A stretch of DNA of 64,000 bases. It comes from JBMNGG01 sp050949705 (lineage in GTDB: Bacteria > Bacillota > Thermosediminibacteria > Thermosediminibacterales > Tepidanaerobacteraceae). The stretch spans positions 1-64,000 of the forward strand of contig JBMNGG010000003.1 of assembly GCA_050949705.1 (NCBI GenBank). Direction: 5' to 3'. Below the pieces are notes generated by a model. That model did not search any database. It was given only the letters and a program-made list of their open reading frames with translations, and was not told the DNA's origin. Position 1 is the stretch's first letter; the number at the start of each line of letters is the position of its first letter. Position numbers and translations under genes: made by a program. Of this stretch, positions 1 through 9,543 are shown in pieces.

Positions 1-581
1 AAGGTATACCAATAAAAATAATTGATACTGCAGGAATTAGACAAACATCAGATGAAGTGGAAAAAATTGGAATAGAAAGAGCAATGAAGTATCTTGAAGA
101 TGCGGAGTTAGTGCTGTTAATGTTTGATGCATCTAGGAAACTGACTGATGATGATATAAATCTTATTAAACTCGTTCGAGAAAAACTTACCATAACAATT
201 ATTAACAAAACTGATTTACCCACAAGTGTTGATGAGGAAAAGCTTAAACAGGAACTTTCAGCTGAGAAAATAATAAAAATATCTGCACTAAAAGAAGAAG
301 GAATAGAAGAATTAAAAGAAGCTATTTATGATACAATCTGCGATAAAATTGGTATTATGGATGAGGGTTTGGTGGCTGCAGGTGAGAGGCAAAGGATTGT
401 ATTAAAAGAAGCCTATGATTCTTTAGATAAAGCTCTTGATTCTATGAGGATAGGGATGCCTATCGAAATGGTGGAAGTTGACATCAGGGATAGTTGGGAA
501 AAACTTGGTGAGATTACCGGTGATACGGTTAGAGAAGATATTATAAAAACCATATTTCATAATTTTTGTATAGGCAAATGA
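1..581 (+). CDS. mnmE: tRNA modification GTPase MnmE, C-terminal part (5' truncated by window)
   Basis: Only the 3' part of the gene lies in the window; the reading frame is open from base 3. MnmE is the GTPase partner of MnmG and together they add an aminomethyl-type group at C5 of the wobble uridine of several tRNAs. The fragment starts within the G domain at the G3 motif DTAG, carries the G4 motif NKTD about 60 residues later, and ends with the family's invariant C-terminal tail FCIGK, whose cysteine is needed for the modification. The next gene is its partner mnmG, 10 bp downstream, the usual order near the origin in Firmicutes. Confidence 0.97.
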   Translation, partial: GIPIKIIDTAGIRQTSDEVEKIGIERAMKYLEDAELVLLMFDASRKLTDDDINLIKLVREKLTITIINKTDLPTSVDEEKLKQELSAEKIIKISALKEEGIEELKEAIYDTICDKIGIMDEGLVAAGERQRIVLKEAYDSLDKALDSMRIGMPIEMVEVDIRDSWEKLGEITGDTVREDIIKTIFHNFCIGK

Positions 582-591
582 GGGTGACTGT

Positions 592-2477
592 ATGGAATAT
601 AAAGTTGGTAAATACGATGTAGCCGTAATAGGAGCTGGCCATGCAGGATCTGAGGCTGCCCTTGCTACTGCGAGGATGGGTCTTAGTACGGTAGCTTTTG
701 CCATTAATTTGGATAGTATTGCATTGATGGCATGTAATCCTTCTATAGGCGGTCCGGGTAAAGGCAATATGGTAAGGGAAATAGATGCTCTTGGCGGTCA
801 AATGGGAATTAATGTGGATAAGCACTTTATACAGATTAGATTGTTAAATACTAAAAAAGGACCAGCAGTAAGAGCACTTAGAGCCCAGTTGGATAAAAGA
901 GCTTATTCTGCAGGTATGAAGTATACTTTGGAAAAACAGTCTAATCTTGATATAGTCCAGGAAGAAGTAGTCAAAGTATTGCTTCAAGGAAACAAGGTTA
1001 AGGGTGTTGTTACAAAAACTGGTGGCGTATATGAGGCTAAAGCCGTGATTATAACAACAGGTGTATACCTTCGGGGAAGAATAGTTATCGGTGATTTAAG
1101 TTATAGCAGCGGCCCCAGTGGTCTTTTTCCTGCTAATGAGTTGTCCAAATCCTTGGAAGATATGGGATTTAAGTTAGGAAGGTTTAAGACTGGTACTCCA
1201 CCGAGAATCCATAAGGATTCAATAGATTATTCAAAAATGATTATTCAGCCCGGTGATGATGTAATAATACCTTTTTCATATACATCAGGGAAAATAGTAA
1301 GAGAGCAAATACCATGCTGGCTAACTTATACAAATGAAAAAACCCATGAAATAATAGAACAAAATCTTCATAGAGCTCCCCTTTATACCGGTGATATAAA
1401 AGGCGCAGGTCCTAGGTACTGTCCGAGTGTAGAGATGAAAATAGTAAATTTTAAAGATAAAACAAGCCATCAAATATTTATAGAACCAGAAGGAATCGGA
1501 ACAAATGAAATGTATGTTCAAGGACTTTCGACAAGTTTACCTATGGATGTACAGATAGAAATGGCTCGTTCTGTTAAAGGAATGGAAAATGTCAAGATTA
1601 TGAGGTTTGGCTATGCTATCGAATATGATTTCGTGATTCCTACACAGCTAAAACCCACACTAGAAACAAAATCTGTTAGTGGATTATATATGGCAGGTCA
1701 AATCAATGGCACCTCAGGATATGAAGAAGCCGCTGCCCAAGGCCTTATTGCAGGTATTAATGCAGCTTTGAAAATTAAGGAAAAAGAACCAGTTGTGTTA
1801 AAAAGGTCAGATGCTTATATAGGAGTGCTTATTGATGACCTTGTGACAAAAGGTGTTATGGAACCATACAGAATACTTACATCAAGGGCCGAATACAGGT
1901 TATTACTAAGACAAGATAATGCGGATCTAAGATTGATGGATATCGGACATCAGGTAGGACTAATTAGTGATGAAAGATATAAAGGATTTCTTAAAAAGAG
2001 AAGAAATATAGAAGAAGAAATAAAGCGCCTTGAATCTGCAAAAATTAACCCAACTGTCCATGTAAACAAAAACCTGGAAAATATGAATACTGCTGTGCTA
2101 AATACTCCCTCTAGCTTAGCTGAACTTTTAAAACGGCCTGAACTAAATTATGAGAAATTAAAGGTATTAGATGAAGAACGGCTGACCTTTCTGATGATAC
2201 TATTGAACAGGTTGAGATAACTGTTAAATACGAAGGATATATTAAAAGACAAATTGGACAGGTTGAGCAGTTTAAAAAGCTTGAAAATAAAAGAATCCCC
2301 GAAGATATTAATTATGACGAGATTTATAATTTGGGGTTTGAAGCTCGTGAAAAGCTTAAACAGGTAAAGCCTATTTCAATCGGTCAGGCATCAAGGATAT
2401 CGGGAGTTAACCCTTCAGATATTACAGTTTTAATGATATATCTTGAAACTAAAAGAAGGCAAAAGACAAATGAATAG
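592..2477 (+). pseudogene. mnmG: mnmG (gidA), tRNA wobble-uridine modification FAD enzyme, broken by a 1-base frameshift
   Basis: The N-terminal 542 residues read through to TAA at 2218-2220. They begin with the FAD-binding motif GAGHAG (residues 14-19) and contain CNPSIGG, both typical of MnmG. The rest of the protein continues in another frame from about 2191 to a TAG at 2475-2477, including the typical C-terminal helical region (EGYIKRQ, then SISQA-like IGQASRISG). One missing T in the TTT at 2188-2190 explains the break; restoring it gives 628 residues, the normal family length. Sequencing error is likely, since both halves look intact. It sits 10 bp after mnmE, its functional partner, and overlaps the rsmG start. 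Confidence 0.93.
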
Positions 2478-3189
2478 TAATTTTAAAGAAGTTTTAAAAG
2501 AAGAAGCAAAAAAAAATAATATAGTAATCTCTGCTGATAAATTAGAACAGTTCGATGTGTTTAGGGATAATTTAATTGACTGGAATGGTAGGGTGAATTT
2601 AACAAGGATAATCGAACCTTACGACTTTGCTAAAAAACATGTTATTGATTCACTTATGTTATTAAAACATGTTGACATAAAGCCCAGTGCAAAATTAATT
2701 GATGTTGGGACAGGCCCAGGAATACCAGGGCTTATAATAAAGATTTATAGACCAGATATAAGCCTTTCCCTCTTAGAGTCTGTGGGGAAAAAAACAAATT
2801 TTCTAAATTTGATAGTAGAAAATATGAATCTACAAGATGTAAAAGTAATAAATAATCGGGCAGAAATTGTCGGGCATGATATGGAGCATCGGGAGAAATA
2901 TGATATTGTTGTTGCAAGAGCGGTCTCTGCTCTAAATGCACTTTCAGAGATTTGTCTTCCATTTGTAAGACCTAGAGGAATATTTGTAGCAATGAAAGGC
3001 CCTTCTCCAGATGAGGAGATACGATCTTCCGAACGTGCTCTTGGTATATTAGGTGGAAAATTAAAGACATGTACTGAGTATGTTTTAGATGGGGATATGA
3101 GGAGGACTTTAGTGATTATCGATAAGATAAGAAACTGTCCAAATAAATATCCCAGAAAACCGGGGATTCCTGGAAAGGCCCCTTTATAA
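2470..3189 (+). CDS. rsmG: 16S rRNA (guanine-N7)-methyltransferase RsmG
   Basis: Methylates N7 of the guanine in the 530 loop of 16S rRNA using S-adenosylmethionine. The 239-residue protein has the SAM-binding loop DVGTGPGIPG at residues 78-87 and the conserved C-terminal basic tail KYPRKPGIPGKAPL. The reading frame is open from 2443, but the ATG at 2470 gives the usual protein start and overlaps the corrected end of mnmG by 8 bases, as is common for translationally coupled genes. A purine-rich AGAAGG lies just upstream. Loss of RsmG is known to give low-level streptomycin resistance in other bacteria. The gene looks intact. Confidence 0.96.
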   Translation: MNSNFKEVLKEEAKKNNIVISADKLEQFDVFRDNLIDWNGRVNLTRIIEPYDFAKKHVIDSLMLLKHVDIKPSAKLIDVGTGPGIPGLIIKIYRPDISLSLLESVGKKTNFLNLIVENMNLQDVKVINNRAEIVGHDMEHREKYDIVVARAVSALNALSEICLPFVRPRGIFVAMKGPSPDEEIRSSERALGILGGKLKTCTEYVLDGDMRRTLVIIDKIRNCPNKYPRKPGIPGKAPL

Positions 3190-3454
3190 ATTCTAGTAAG
3201 TTCGACAACAATGTCATTTGAAAGGGGTTTATGACAAGTAGTTTTGCGGGCTAGGAAGAAGGATTTCCAGTGATTACATAGAAATATATAAATAAGAGTT
3301 TAGCTCATAAAAAAGACTAGAAGAAAAGATTTACAAATTAATATTGATTTTAGTGTGAAATTTATTTTCCTAGGTAAAGATAATGATACATTTACACCAG
3401 ATACTTCTCACACCTAAATCAATGTTTGGGAAAAACAAAAAAGGGGGGTCGCCA

Positions 3455-4258
3455 ATGTGGGGGGCAACCAGGACGAACCTCAATATAGTTAACATTCCAC
3501 TTGATGAAATACAGCCGAATATTTACCAACCTAGAAAGGATTTTAATGATAATAGCCTTGATGATTTAACAAATTCCATTAAAAGTTACGGAGTTTTACA
3601 ACCTATAGTAGTTAGAAGAAGCGGACGTTCGGGATATGAGATTATAGCTGGGGAACGTAGATGGAGAGCATGCAAAAGAGCTGGGTTGAAGGAAATTCCC
3701 GCTATTATTAAGGATGCAAGAGATTCAGACACAGCTATACTGGCACTTATTGAGAATATTCAAAGAGAAGACCTAAATTTTATTGAAGAAGCTGAAGGTT
3801 TTCGCCAGTTGATACATGAATGTGGTGTTACACAAGAACAGTTAGCTTTGAAATTGGGTAAAAGCCAGTCAACTATAGCAAATAAAATGCGAATATTAAG
3901 GCTTTCCCCGGAAATTCTGAGCATTATTTCCCAGGAAAAACTAAGTGAACGTCATGCCCGATCTCTTTTGAGATTGCCGGATGACAACCTTCAAAGACAA
4001 GTCATAAAGCAAGTGGTTGAAAAAGGTTTAAGTGTTCGTCAAACAGAAGATTTAATAGAGCAAATCATAGAAAATATTAACGAAGACAAGAAAAAGAAAA
4101 AAAAGTCATATAAAATAGCGATAAAGGATGTAAGGATTTTTGTCAATTCAGTGAGAAAACTTGTAAAAAGTATTCAAGAAACGGGGATAAAAGCCGAATA
4201 CAAGGAAGTAGACAAAGGTGAATATCTGGAAGTGATGGTTCAAATACCTAAAAGGTAA
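3455..4258 (+). CDS. noc: nucleoid occlusion protein Noc (ParB family)
   Basis: A ParB-fold DNA-binding protein of 267 residues. In Bacillus, Noc spreads from its own binding sites, uses CTP, binds membrane and stops FtsZ assembly over the chromosome. Seen here: the ParB N-terminal domain with QPRKDF and the CTP-pocket motif GERRWRA (residues 66-72), then a helix-turn-helix around 124-146 (TQEQLALKLGKSQSTIANK), then a lysine-rich linker and a dimerisation tail. The ATG at 3455 is chosen because it follows GGGGGG six bases upstream; in-frame starts further upstream lack an SD. Position between rsmG and parA is the Noc position in Firmicutes, which favours Noc over a second Spo0J, though the two families are closely related. 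Confidence 0.88.
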   Translation: MWGATRTNLNIVNIPLDEIQPNIYQPRKDFNDNSLDDLTNSIKSYGVLQPIVVRRSGRSGYEIIAGERRWRACKRAGLKEIPAIIKDARDSDTAILALIENIQREDLNFIEEAEGFRQLIHECGVTQEQLALKLGKSQSTIANKMRILRLSPEILSIISQEKLSERHARSLLRLPDDNLQRQVIKQVVEKGLSVRQTEDLIEQIIENINEDKKKKKKSYKIAIKDVRIFVNSVRKLVKSIQETGIKAEYKEVDKGEYLEVMVQIPKR

Positions 4259-4423
4259 TGAACCTTTTTTTCTGTCTATATTTTGGTTAAGCAAAGTTCA
4301 TTGGTGAAGATATGTAGCATTAGAATATTAAAAGAGCAATAAAAAAAGATAATTGCATTTAGATTTATTGAACAATATTAGAAAATAGTGTGTTCAGGTT
4401 TATTTATGTGAGGAGGTAATTTT

Positions 4424-4867
4424 TTGAAAAGGTTTGCTTTGCTATGTATCTCAATTATCTTTGCCTTCACTTTATTTGGATGTTCGATAGTTTCAAAGAA
4501 TAGTAATGATAACGAAAAAATTGCAATGAATGCTTCAGTTGCGATTGGAGCATTGGATAAAGATAATTTGGATAAAACTAAAATCACTTACGAGGTTGTA
4601 ATTAGTGGGGACAAAGAAGATATCAATAGTATTTATGCTCAAGAACCGATAATTAATACTCAATATATTGACATGATGTTAGAAAATGGTCCTCACAACT
4701 CACAGGTAAAAGGCATAGAAAATCCTTACTTAGAACTCACAGGTAGATTTGTATTCGACACCGCTGGTAAAAGTAAAGAGGAAATTGATGGCATGTGCTT
4801 ATTTCAGGGAATCAAAATAATCGACAAGGATAACAATGAATACATACTAAAATTTAATAAGAACTAA
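4424..4867 (+). CDS. small predicted lipoprotein, function unknown
   Basis: A 147-residue protein starting at TTG 4424, behind the strong SD GAGGAGG. Residues 1-19 form a lipoprotein signal peptide with lipobox LFGC, so Cys20 should be lipidated and the mature protein anchored outside the membrane. The mature part is short and charged, with no motif I recognise. It stands alone between noc and the Nudix gene, where no conserved partner is expected, and is followed directly by a dispersed repeat. I cannot give a function. Confidence 0.75.
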   Translation: MKRFALLCISIIFAFTLFGCSIVSKNSNDNEKIAMNASVAIGALDKDNLDKTKITYEVVISGDKEDINSIYAQEPIINTQYIDMMLENGPHNSQVKGIENPYLELTGRFVFDTAGKSKEEIDGMCLFQGIKIIDKDNNEYILKFNKN

Positions 4868-4900
4868 AGAGTCTGAGAAAAATATGTATCTATAAAAAAA

Positions 4901-5172
4901 TACATTCTTTATTAAGTGCGCATCAGTATGGTTATCCTACACATTATAAGTTTGTCATTCCGAGTGAAACGAGGAAGTTTGGGTTTAAAGCAAAGATTCT
5001 TTAGGCAGAGCATTTAGGATGACGATAAAGCAGAGCTATTATAACGATGACAGAGTTGCTATTCTTTAGACAACAAGGATAACCCTATCTTTTTATCCAT
5101 AGCAAGGCGGATAAGCCTTCCTACCATCCTGAACAAAGGGAAGGATCTTGTTTACATTCTTTATAGAATGTA
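4901..5172. repeat. dispersed intergenic repeat, copy 1
   Basis: About 270 bp without a convincing reading frame, closely similar to copies at 8174-8430, 13353-13654 and 18874-19170. Shared core blocks are GCATCAGTATGG, GTCATTCCGAGTGAAACGAG, CAGAGCTATTATAACGATGA and CTATCTTTTTATCCATAGCA. The left end contains TACATTCTTTATTAAG and the right end the near palindrome ACATTCTTTATAGAATGT, so the two ends resemble each other. Copies 1 and 2 share the right-hand third (AAGGGAAGGATCTTG-like); copies 3 and 4 have a different one. It separates the lipoprotein gene from the convergent Nudix gene. Confidence 0.85.
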
Positions 5173-5185
5173 GATAATTGTCACT

Positions 5186-5605
5186 TTAGGGAGATATCAT
5201 GGAAGTTGCCTTTTTAAAAAGAGCAGATTGTATTTCAGGAAAAACCAAGTTTAAAGGCTTATCTATAAAAAATGAGATTTTTTCTACTTCAGAATCGTTT
5301 AATTCACCCATTTCATATATTTCCCCATAGAAAAGACGACCATGGCTTGTTTTTTCAGATGAAATCACAGAGTAATCACATAATGCTTTAATAAAATATT
5401 TTACAGCTCCTGTTTCTTCACATAGTTCTCTAGAAGCAGCATCATTTATATCTTCATTTTCTTCCCTATGTCCGGCAGGCATTTCCCAGCCATTTCGGCC
5501 TTTGTTTTTTACAAATACCCATTTGTTATCATAAATTGTACAAATTACAGCTATATCTAAAAGGTGATTAGGTATTACACCCATCTTAAAAAAGCGTATT
5601 TTCAT
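5186..5605 (-). CDS. Nudix hydrolase
   Basis: Hydrolyses a nucleoside diphosphate linked to some moiety X; the substrate cannot be read from the sequence. The full Nudix box is present at residues 45-67 (G-x5-E, then RELCEETGA), with all catalytic glutamates. The 139-residue length suits a single-domain housekeeping or sanitising Nudix enzyme. On the minus strand the ATG follows GGAGG. It is convergent to the lipoprotein gene and divergent from parA, so it is probably transcribed alone. Confidence 0.88.
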   Translation of the reverse strand: MKIRFFKMGVIPNHLLDIAVICTIYDNKWVFVKNKGRNGWEMPAGHREENEDINDAASRELCEETGAVKYFIKALCDYSVISSEKTSHGRLFYGEIYEMGELNDSEVEKISFFIDKPLNLVFPEIQSALFKKATSMISP

Positions 5606-5785
5606 ATATTTCCTCCGAAAACCTACATCATATTATATATTTTAATCATAAAAGAAGATTATCTTCAACAAAAAGAAGGAAAAACAAAAGAAAAAACGAA
5701 AGTTATACTATGGTAAATAGGCAAACATTGAAAGGAGGACAGAAACAAAAGCACCCGGATAAATAGTGCTTATGTTTCGTAATTT

Positions 5786-6547
5786 ATGTCCAGGATAATA
5801 GCAATCGCAAATCAAAAAGGCGGAGTGGGTAAAACCACTACAGCAGTAAATCTTGCAGCTTGTCTTGGAGTACTTGGTCAAAAGGTTTTGCTAGTAGATA
5901 TTGACCCACAGGGAAATAGCACTAGTGGAACAGGCATTGACAAGCAAAACAATGATAAAACAATATATAATGTTTTGATAAATGAAGAACCTATACAAAA
6001 CAACACTGTCAAAACTGAATTTGAAAACCTATATCTGCTCCCATCAAATATTCAGCTGGCAGGGGCAGAGATAGAATTAGTTCCAGCTATATCAAGAGAG
6101 TATAAATTAAAAAATGCAATGGAGGATATTCAAGAAGAATACAATTTTATTATAATTGATTGTCCTCCTTCTCTGGGCCTACTCACACTTAATGCTTTAA
6201 CAGCAGCTAATACGGTGCTGGTACCTATCCAATGTGAGTATTACGCATTAGAAGGTCTTGGACAACTTATGAACACAATTTCCCTTGTACAAAAACACCT
6301 AAACAAACAACTGGAAGTAGAAGGTGTCTTACTTACAATGTTTGATGCCAGAACGAATCTTTCCATACAAGTGGTTGATGAGGTTAAAAAGTTTTTTAAG
6401 AACAAAGTTTATAGCACAATAATACCTAGAAATGTGCGGCTTAGCGAAGCACCAAGCCATGGTAAGCCAATTATAAAATATGACGTAAAGTCCCGTGGTT
6501 CGGAAGTTTATATGGATTTAGCAAAGGAGGTCCTTGACATTGAGTAA
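5786..6547 (+). CDS. parA: chromosome partitioning ATPase ParA (Soj)
   Basis: A deviant Walker ATPase of 253 residues that works with ParB in origin segregation and, in Bacillus, in controlling DnaA. The deviant Walker A motif KGGVGKTTT lies at residues 11-19, followed by DIDPQGN and the Walker B region IIIDCPPSLG. The nearest strong SD (AAAGGAGGAC, about 5731-5740) lies some 45 bases before the ATG; an AGCAC/GTGCT hairpin between them could bring it closer. The gene overlaps the parB start by 8 bases. Confidence 0.96.
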   Translation: MSRIIAIANQKGGVGKTTTAVNLAACLGVLGQKVLLVDIDPQGNSTSGTGIDKQNNDKTIYNVLINEEPIQNNTVKTEFENLYLLPSNIQLAGAEIELVPAISREYKLKNAMEDIQEEYNFIIIDCPPSLGLLTLNALTAANTVLVPIQCEYYALEGLGQLMNTISLVQKHLNKQLEVEGVLLTMFDARTNLSIQVVDEVKKFFKNKVYSTIIPRNVRLSEAPSHGKPIIKYDVKSRGSEVYMDLAKEVLDIE

Positions 6548-7381
6548 ACGTGGTTTAGGAAGAGGCCTTGAAGCATTAATCCCTATGGAAAAAAGCAGTG
6601 AAGAGAATGTTACAGAGATAAATATAAAACAGATTATAGCAAATAAAAAACAGCCAAGAAGAGATTTTGATGAAAAGAAACTGGATGAGTTAGCAGAGTC
6701 AATGAAACAACATGGTGTGCTTCAACCGATTATCCTAAGAAAAAAAGGCAGCAATTACGAGATTGTTGCAGGAGAAAGAAGATGGAGAGCAGCCAAAAAA
6801 GCCGGATTAGAAAAAATACCAGCAGTAGTAAAAGAGTTTTCTGATGCTGACGTAATGGAAATAGCCCTTATAGAGAACCTGCAAAGAGAGGATTTAAATC
6901 CTCTTGAAGAGGCAGAAGCGTATAAAACGCTAATGAGTGATTTCGGGTTAACCCAAGAAGAGCTATCCAAAAGACTTGGGAAAAGCAGATCATTAATAGC
7001 AAATACAGTTCGATTGCTAAATTTAGATGCAGAGATTCAAAAACTAGTCTCAGAAGATAAATTAACAGCAGGTCATGCAAGAGCACTCTTATCTATTCAA
7101 AACAAAAAGAAAGACTGAGCCTAGCAAATAGGATCAGCAATGAAAACCTTTCAGTCCGCCAAACAGAAGAAATTGTAAAGAAAAACCTAAAGAATAAAGA
7201 CCGTGCCAAATCAAAAAGATTAAAGGAAATAAATCCTGTGATTATGGATATAGCAGAAAAACTACAGAGAACATTAGGAACAAAAGTAAAGCTTAAAGGA
7301 AATGAAAAGCGCGGAAAGATAGAAATTGAGTTCTACTCAAGTGAGGAGCTGGAAAGAATACTTGAGACGATAATGGAATAA
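6540..7381 (+). pseudogene. parB: parB (spo0J), chromosome partitioning protein, broken by a 1-base frameshift
   Basis: ParB is a CTP-dependent DNA clamp that loads at parS and spreads. The first part has the N-terminal motif RGLGRGLEALIP, the CTP-pocket motif GERRWRA (residues 78-84) and the helix-turn-helix, then stops at 7116-7118. The C-terminal region (LSVRQTEEIVKK, then a dimerisation domain ending LERILETIME) continues in another frame to TAA at 7379-7381. One missing A in the AAAAA run at about 7105-7109 explains this; the repaired protein has about 280 residues, normal for Spo0J. I chose TTG 6540 because AAAGGAGG lies 9 bases upstream; TTG 6534 is too close to it. Confidence 0.93.
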
Positions 7382-7473
7382 AAACACAACATGGAATTCT
7401 AGCAGAAGACTAACAATAAAAAACGAAAGCATTTCATCAGAGTTTTCCAGATTAGATATTTTAAGACAATTGC

Positions 7474-7518
7474 ATTAAGCCAAGCAAAGAATCAAGTTAG
7501 CCCTTTGCTTGGCTTAAT
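7474..7518 (+). terminator. strong hairpin after parB
   Basis: A perfect 16-bp inverted repeat, ATTAAGCCAAGCAAAG at 7474-7489 and its complement at 7503-7518, with a 13-base loop. It lies 92 bases after the repaired parB stop. No clear T run follows, so termination may need additional factors or the hairpin may stabilise the mRNA 3' end. Confidence 0.6.
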
Positions 7519-7620
7519 GTTACAAAAAATAATATAGTAGTAATATAAAACACCACCCTATTTATCAAGCTTCACAATAAGGAGTAATTAAAACTAGATT
7601 GTTTTACAAAAACATAAAAA

Positions 7621-7636
7621 TGTTTCACGTGAAACA
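7621..7636. promoter_or_regulatory. parS: parS centromere site
   Basis: TGTTTCACGTGAAACA, a perfect 16-bp palindrome identical to the canonical Spo0J/ParB binding site of Firmicutes. It lies 240 bp downstream of the parB end, as expected near the origin. ParB should load here and spread over neighbouring DNA. I saw no other perfect copy in the window. Confidence 0.95.
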
Positions 7637-7639
7637 TGT

Positions 7640-8173
7640 CCAATTTTATAAACAAAAGTGAAAAAGAAAATCATAACAAAATAATATACAAAATCAGATT
7701 TACGCCAAAACAAGATCTTTCCCTCAGTCGGAATTTACGCCTGTTACCATACTGATATAACTGGCAACTAAATAGGGTCCTTATAGCAAAGACAAGTATA
7801 GAGGCAAATCATTCTAACAGCAAGTTTTGAATTCTGTCACTGTAGCATATGCATGCACTTATATCCTGTTATTATAGCGTGTGTTTTGAACTAGCGATTC
7901 CAAGCACGCGCATTAGACATTGGCGTATTTTGCACTGAATTTCGGCTCTAATTATTCCGACATGTCCATTTATAGGCTTCCATTTAGACATCGCATTTAA
8001 GTTTTTATATTTGAACGTGCATTTGACTTTATCATTCAAGCAGCTGCTGTTGAACTATATCATTCTAATCTCGGTGAAGAATTTTAAAAGCACTCATAGA
8101 CTTGCTTCGCTCAATATAAAAATAATGACATCTTTTTTGTAATCATGGGAAAAGCTAAAGGTCTTAAGGCATA
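7640..8173. other. non-coding stretch between parS and repeat copy 2
   Basis: About 530 bases with many stops in all frames and no reading frame I can support. I see no tRNA, no recognisable riboswitch and no match to neighbouring genes. It may be decayed DNA at the left junction of the accessory block. Confidence 0.5.
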
Positions 8174-8430
8174 TCATTTATAAAGTATGCATCAGTATGG
8201 TAATCCGATACAGTATAAGTTTGTCATTCCGAGTGAAACGAGGAATCTTGAGTATAGAGCAAAGAGCCTTCAGGATGACGATAAAGCAGAGCTATTATAA
8301 CGATGACAGAGTTGCCATTCTTTAGAAAACAAGGCAACCCTATCTTTTTATCCATAGCAAAGGCGGGTAAGTCTTTCCTGTAATCCTCAACAAAGCGAAG
8401 GAACTTGTTTACATTCTTTATAAAGTATAC
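8174..8430. repeat. dispersed intergenic repeat, copy 2
   Basis: Same element as copy 1, with the same right-hand type (ending in TTGTTTACATTCTTTATAA). The left end contains TTATAAAGTATGC and the right end TTATAAAGTATAC, so the element is bounded by near-identical direct repeats. It lies directly upstream of the YcxB-like gene. Confidence 0.85.
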
Positions 8431-8464
8431 AAGAAACTATTATGACAAAGCAGGAGGGAATAAT

Positions 8465-8986
8465 GTGGAACAACCTAAAATTATTATAAATACAACTATG
8501 TCAAAGGAAGACTATAGGAAATTCTTATACATTGCAACATTTAAAAGAAATAAATTTGTAATTCCTATAGTGGGGTTTATCTCTTTGCTTGGAAGTATAG
8601 TAATAACTTTTGATAATGGTGGTTTTAATTCTATAAAACTCATTATAAGTTGGATTCTATTGTTTGCACTGGCAATTGTTGCTGTTATATTTAAAGTTGA
8701 AAAGAAGAATGCACAACGAATAAAGACAGATAAGACAGGCACCTTTGATAGTATCAATAATTTAAAATTTTATGAAGACAGAATTGTTATGGAGAATGAG
8801 GAACTTAAGTCAAAGGGTGAGCTTAAATATAATCAATTTTTTGCCTTAATGGAAAGCAAAGATTACTTCATTTTTTATTTAACAGCAAACCAAGCATCAC
8901 TGGTAAGGAAGAAAGATGTGGATGATCTTAATGCTTTTAAAGACTTTATCGTTGAGAAATTTAAAGGTAGATATAAAAATATATAG
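8465..8986 (+). CDS. YcxB-like membrane protein
   Basis: The 173-residue protein begins at GTG 8465, 6-7 bases after CAGGAGGG; an ATG two bases earlier is in another frame. There are two adjacent hydrophobic segments (about residues 32-50 and 58-75), then a soluble domain with the pattern FYEDRIVMENEE...YNQFFALMESKDYFIFYL. That arrangement, two membrane helices then a PH-like domain ending in a reference to screen output such as FYL-ANQASLVRKKD, fits the YcxB family. The role of that family is unknown. It is the first gene of the accessory block after parB. Confidence 0.65.
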   Translation: MEQPKIIINTTMSKEDYRKFLYIATFKRNKFVIPIVGFISLLGSIVITFDNGGFNSIKLIISWILLFALAIVAVIFKVEKKNAQRIKTDKTGTFDSINNLKFYEDRIVMENEELKSKGELKYNQFFALMESKDYFIFYLTANQASLVRKKDVDDLNAFKDFIVEKFKGRYKNI

Positions 8987-9128
8987 CAGTGAAATCTTGA
9001 GCATAAGAGTGTAAATTACTTACTTCAAGTTGCTTTGCATTTTTTAGCCAAAAGATTAAAGGAATTAAAGGATATCAGAAAAAATCCGGAACTTTAAATA
9101 TGATGTCGCAGCACAATTACGTGGGATA

Positions 9129-9494
9129 TTGAAAATTAAAGATAAAGAATCTGAGGTGAGACCAAATGGTAGTAGAGGCAGAGACATTATCATTGATATC
9201 TTGGGGATTCTATATAGTATAGGATTCAGCTTATTAGTGATTGTTAAATTATGGACCAATAGTAAAGACAAATCCTTTATATGGTTTATCGCACAGTTAA
9301 TTTTCTTGTATATGAGTTTCTCTAAATTTACATACTCAATAAGAACAAAACCTGGAATTCCTCAAGTTATGTTATCAGAAGAGAACTCTTTAGCTCTAGG
9401 GATTTCTGGAATTCTATGGGCGGTCAGTATGTTTTGTATGCTTAAAGGAATTTGGAATATGGGTACAAAAAATAGAATTAAGACACATTCTTAG
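9129..9494 (+). CDS. small hypothetical membrane protein, uncertain start
   Basis: About 121 residues with three hydrophobic segments (DIIIDILGILYSIGFSLLVIV, a FIWFIAQLIF segment and a GISGILWAVSMF segment). The frame is open from 9069, but neither TTG 9129 nor GTG 9156 has a good SD. The protein may be an N-terminally damaged remnant. I do not recognise a family. Confidence 0.45.
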   Translation: MKIKDKESEVRPNGSRGRDIIIDILGILYSIGFSLLVIVKLWTNSKDKSFIWFIAQLIFLYMSFSKFTYSIRTKPGIPQVMLSEENSLALGISGILWAVSMFCMLKGIWNMGTKNRIKTHS

Positions 9495-9543
9495 CATCTA
9501 CCCAAATATGAGACTAGGACCATTATAAAGTGGAGGTGTTATA

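Noticed and set aside
423..825. Two minus-strand open frames of 114 and 94 codons across mnmE/mnmG
   Set aside because: They are antisense to clear coding sequence and have no SD or recognisable family.
2180..2220. Programmed frameshift in mnmG
   Set aside because: No slippery heptamer, internal SD or following pseudoknot is visible, and MnmG is not known to need one.
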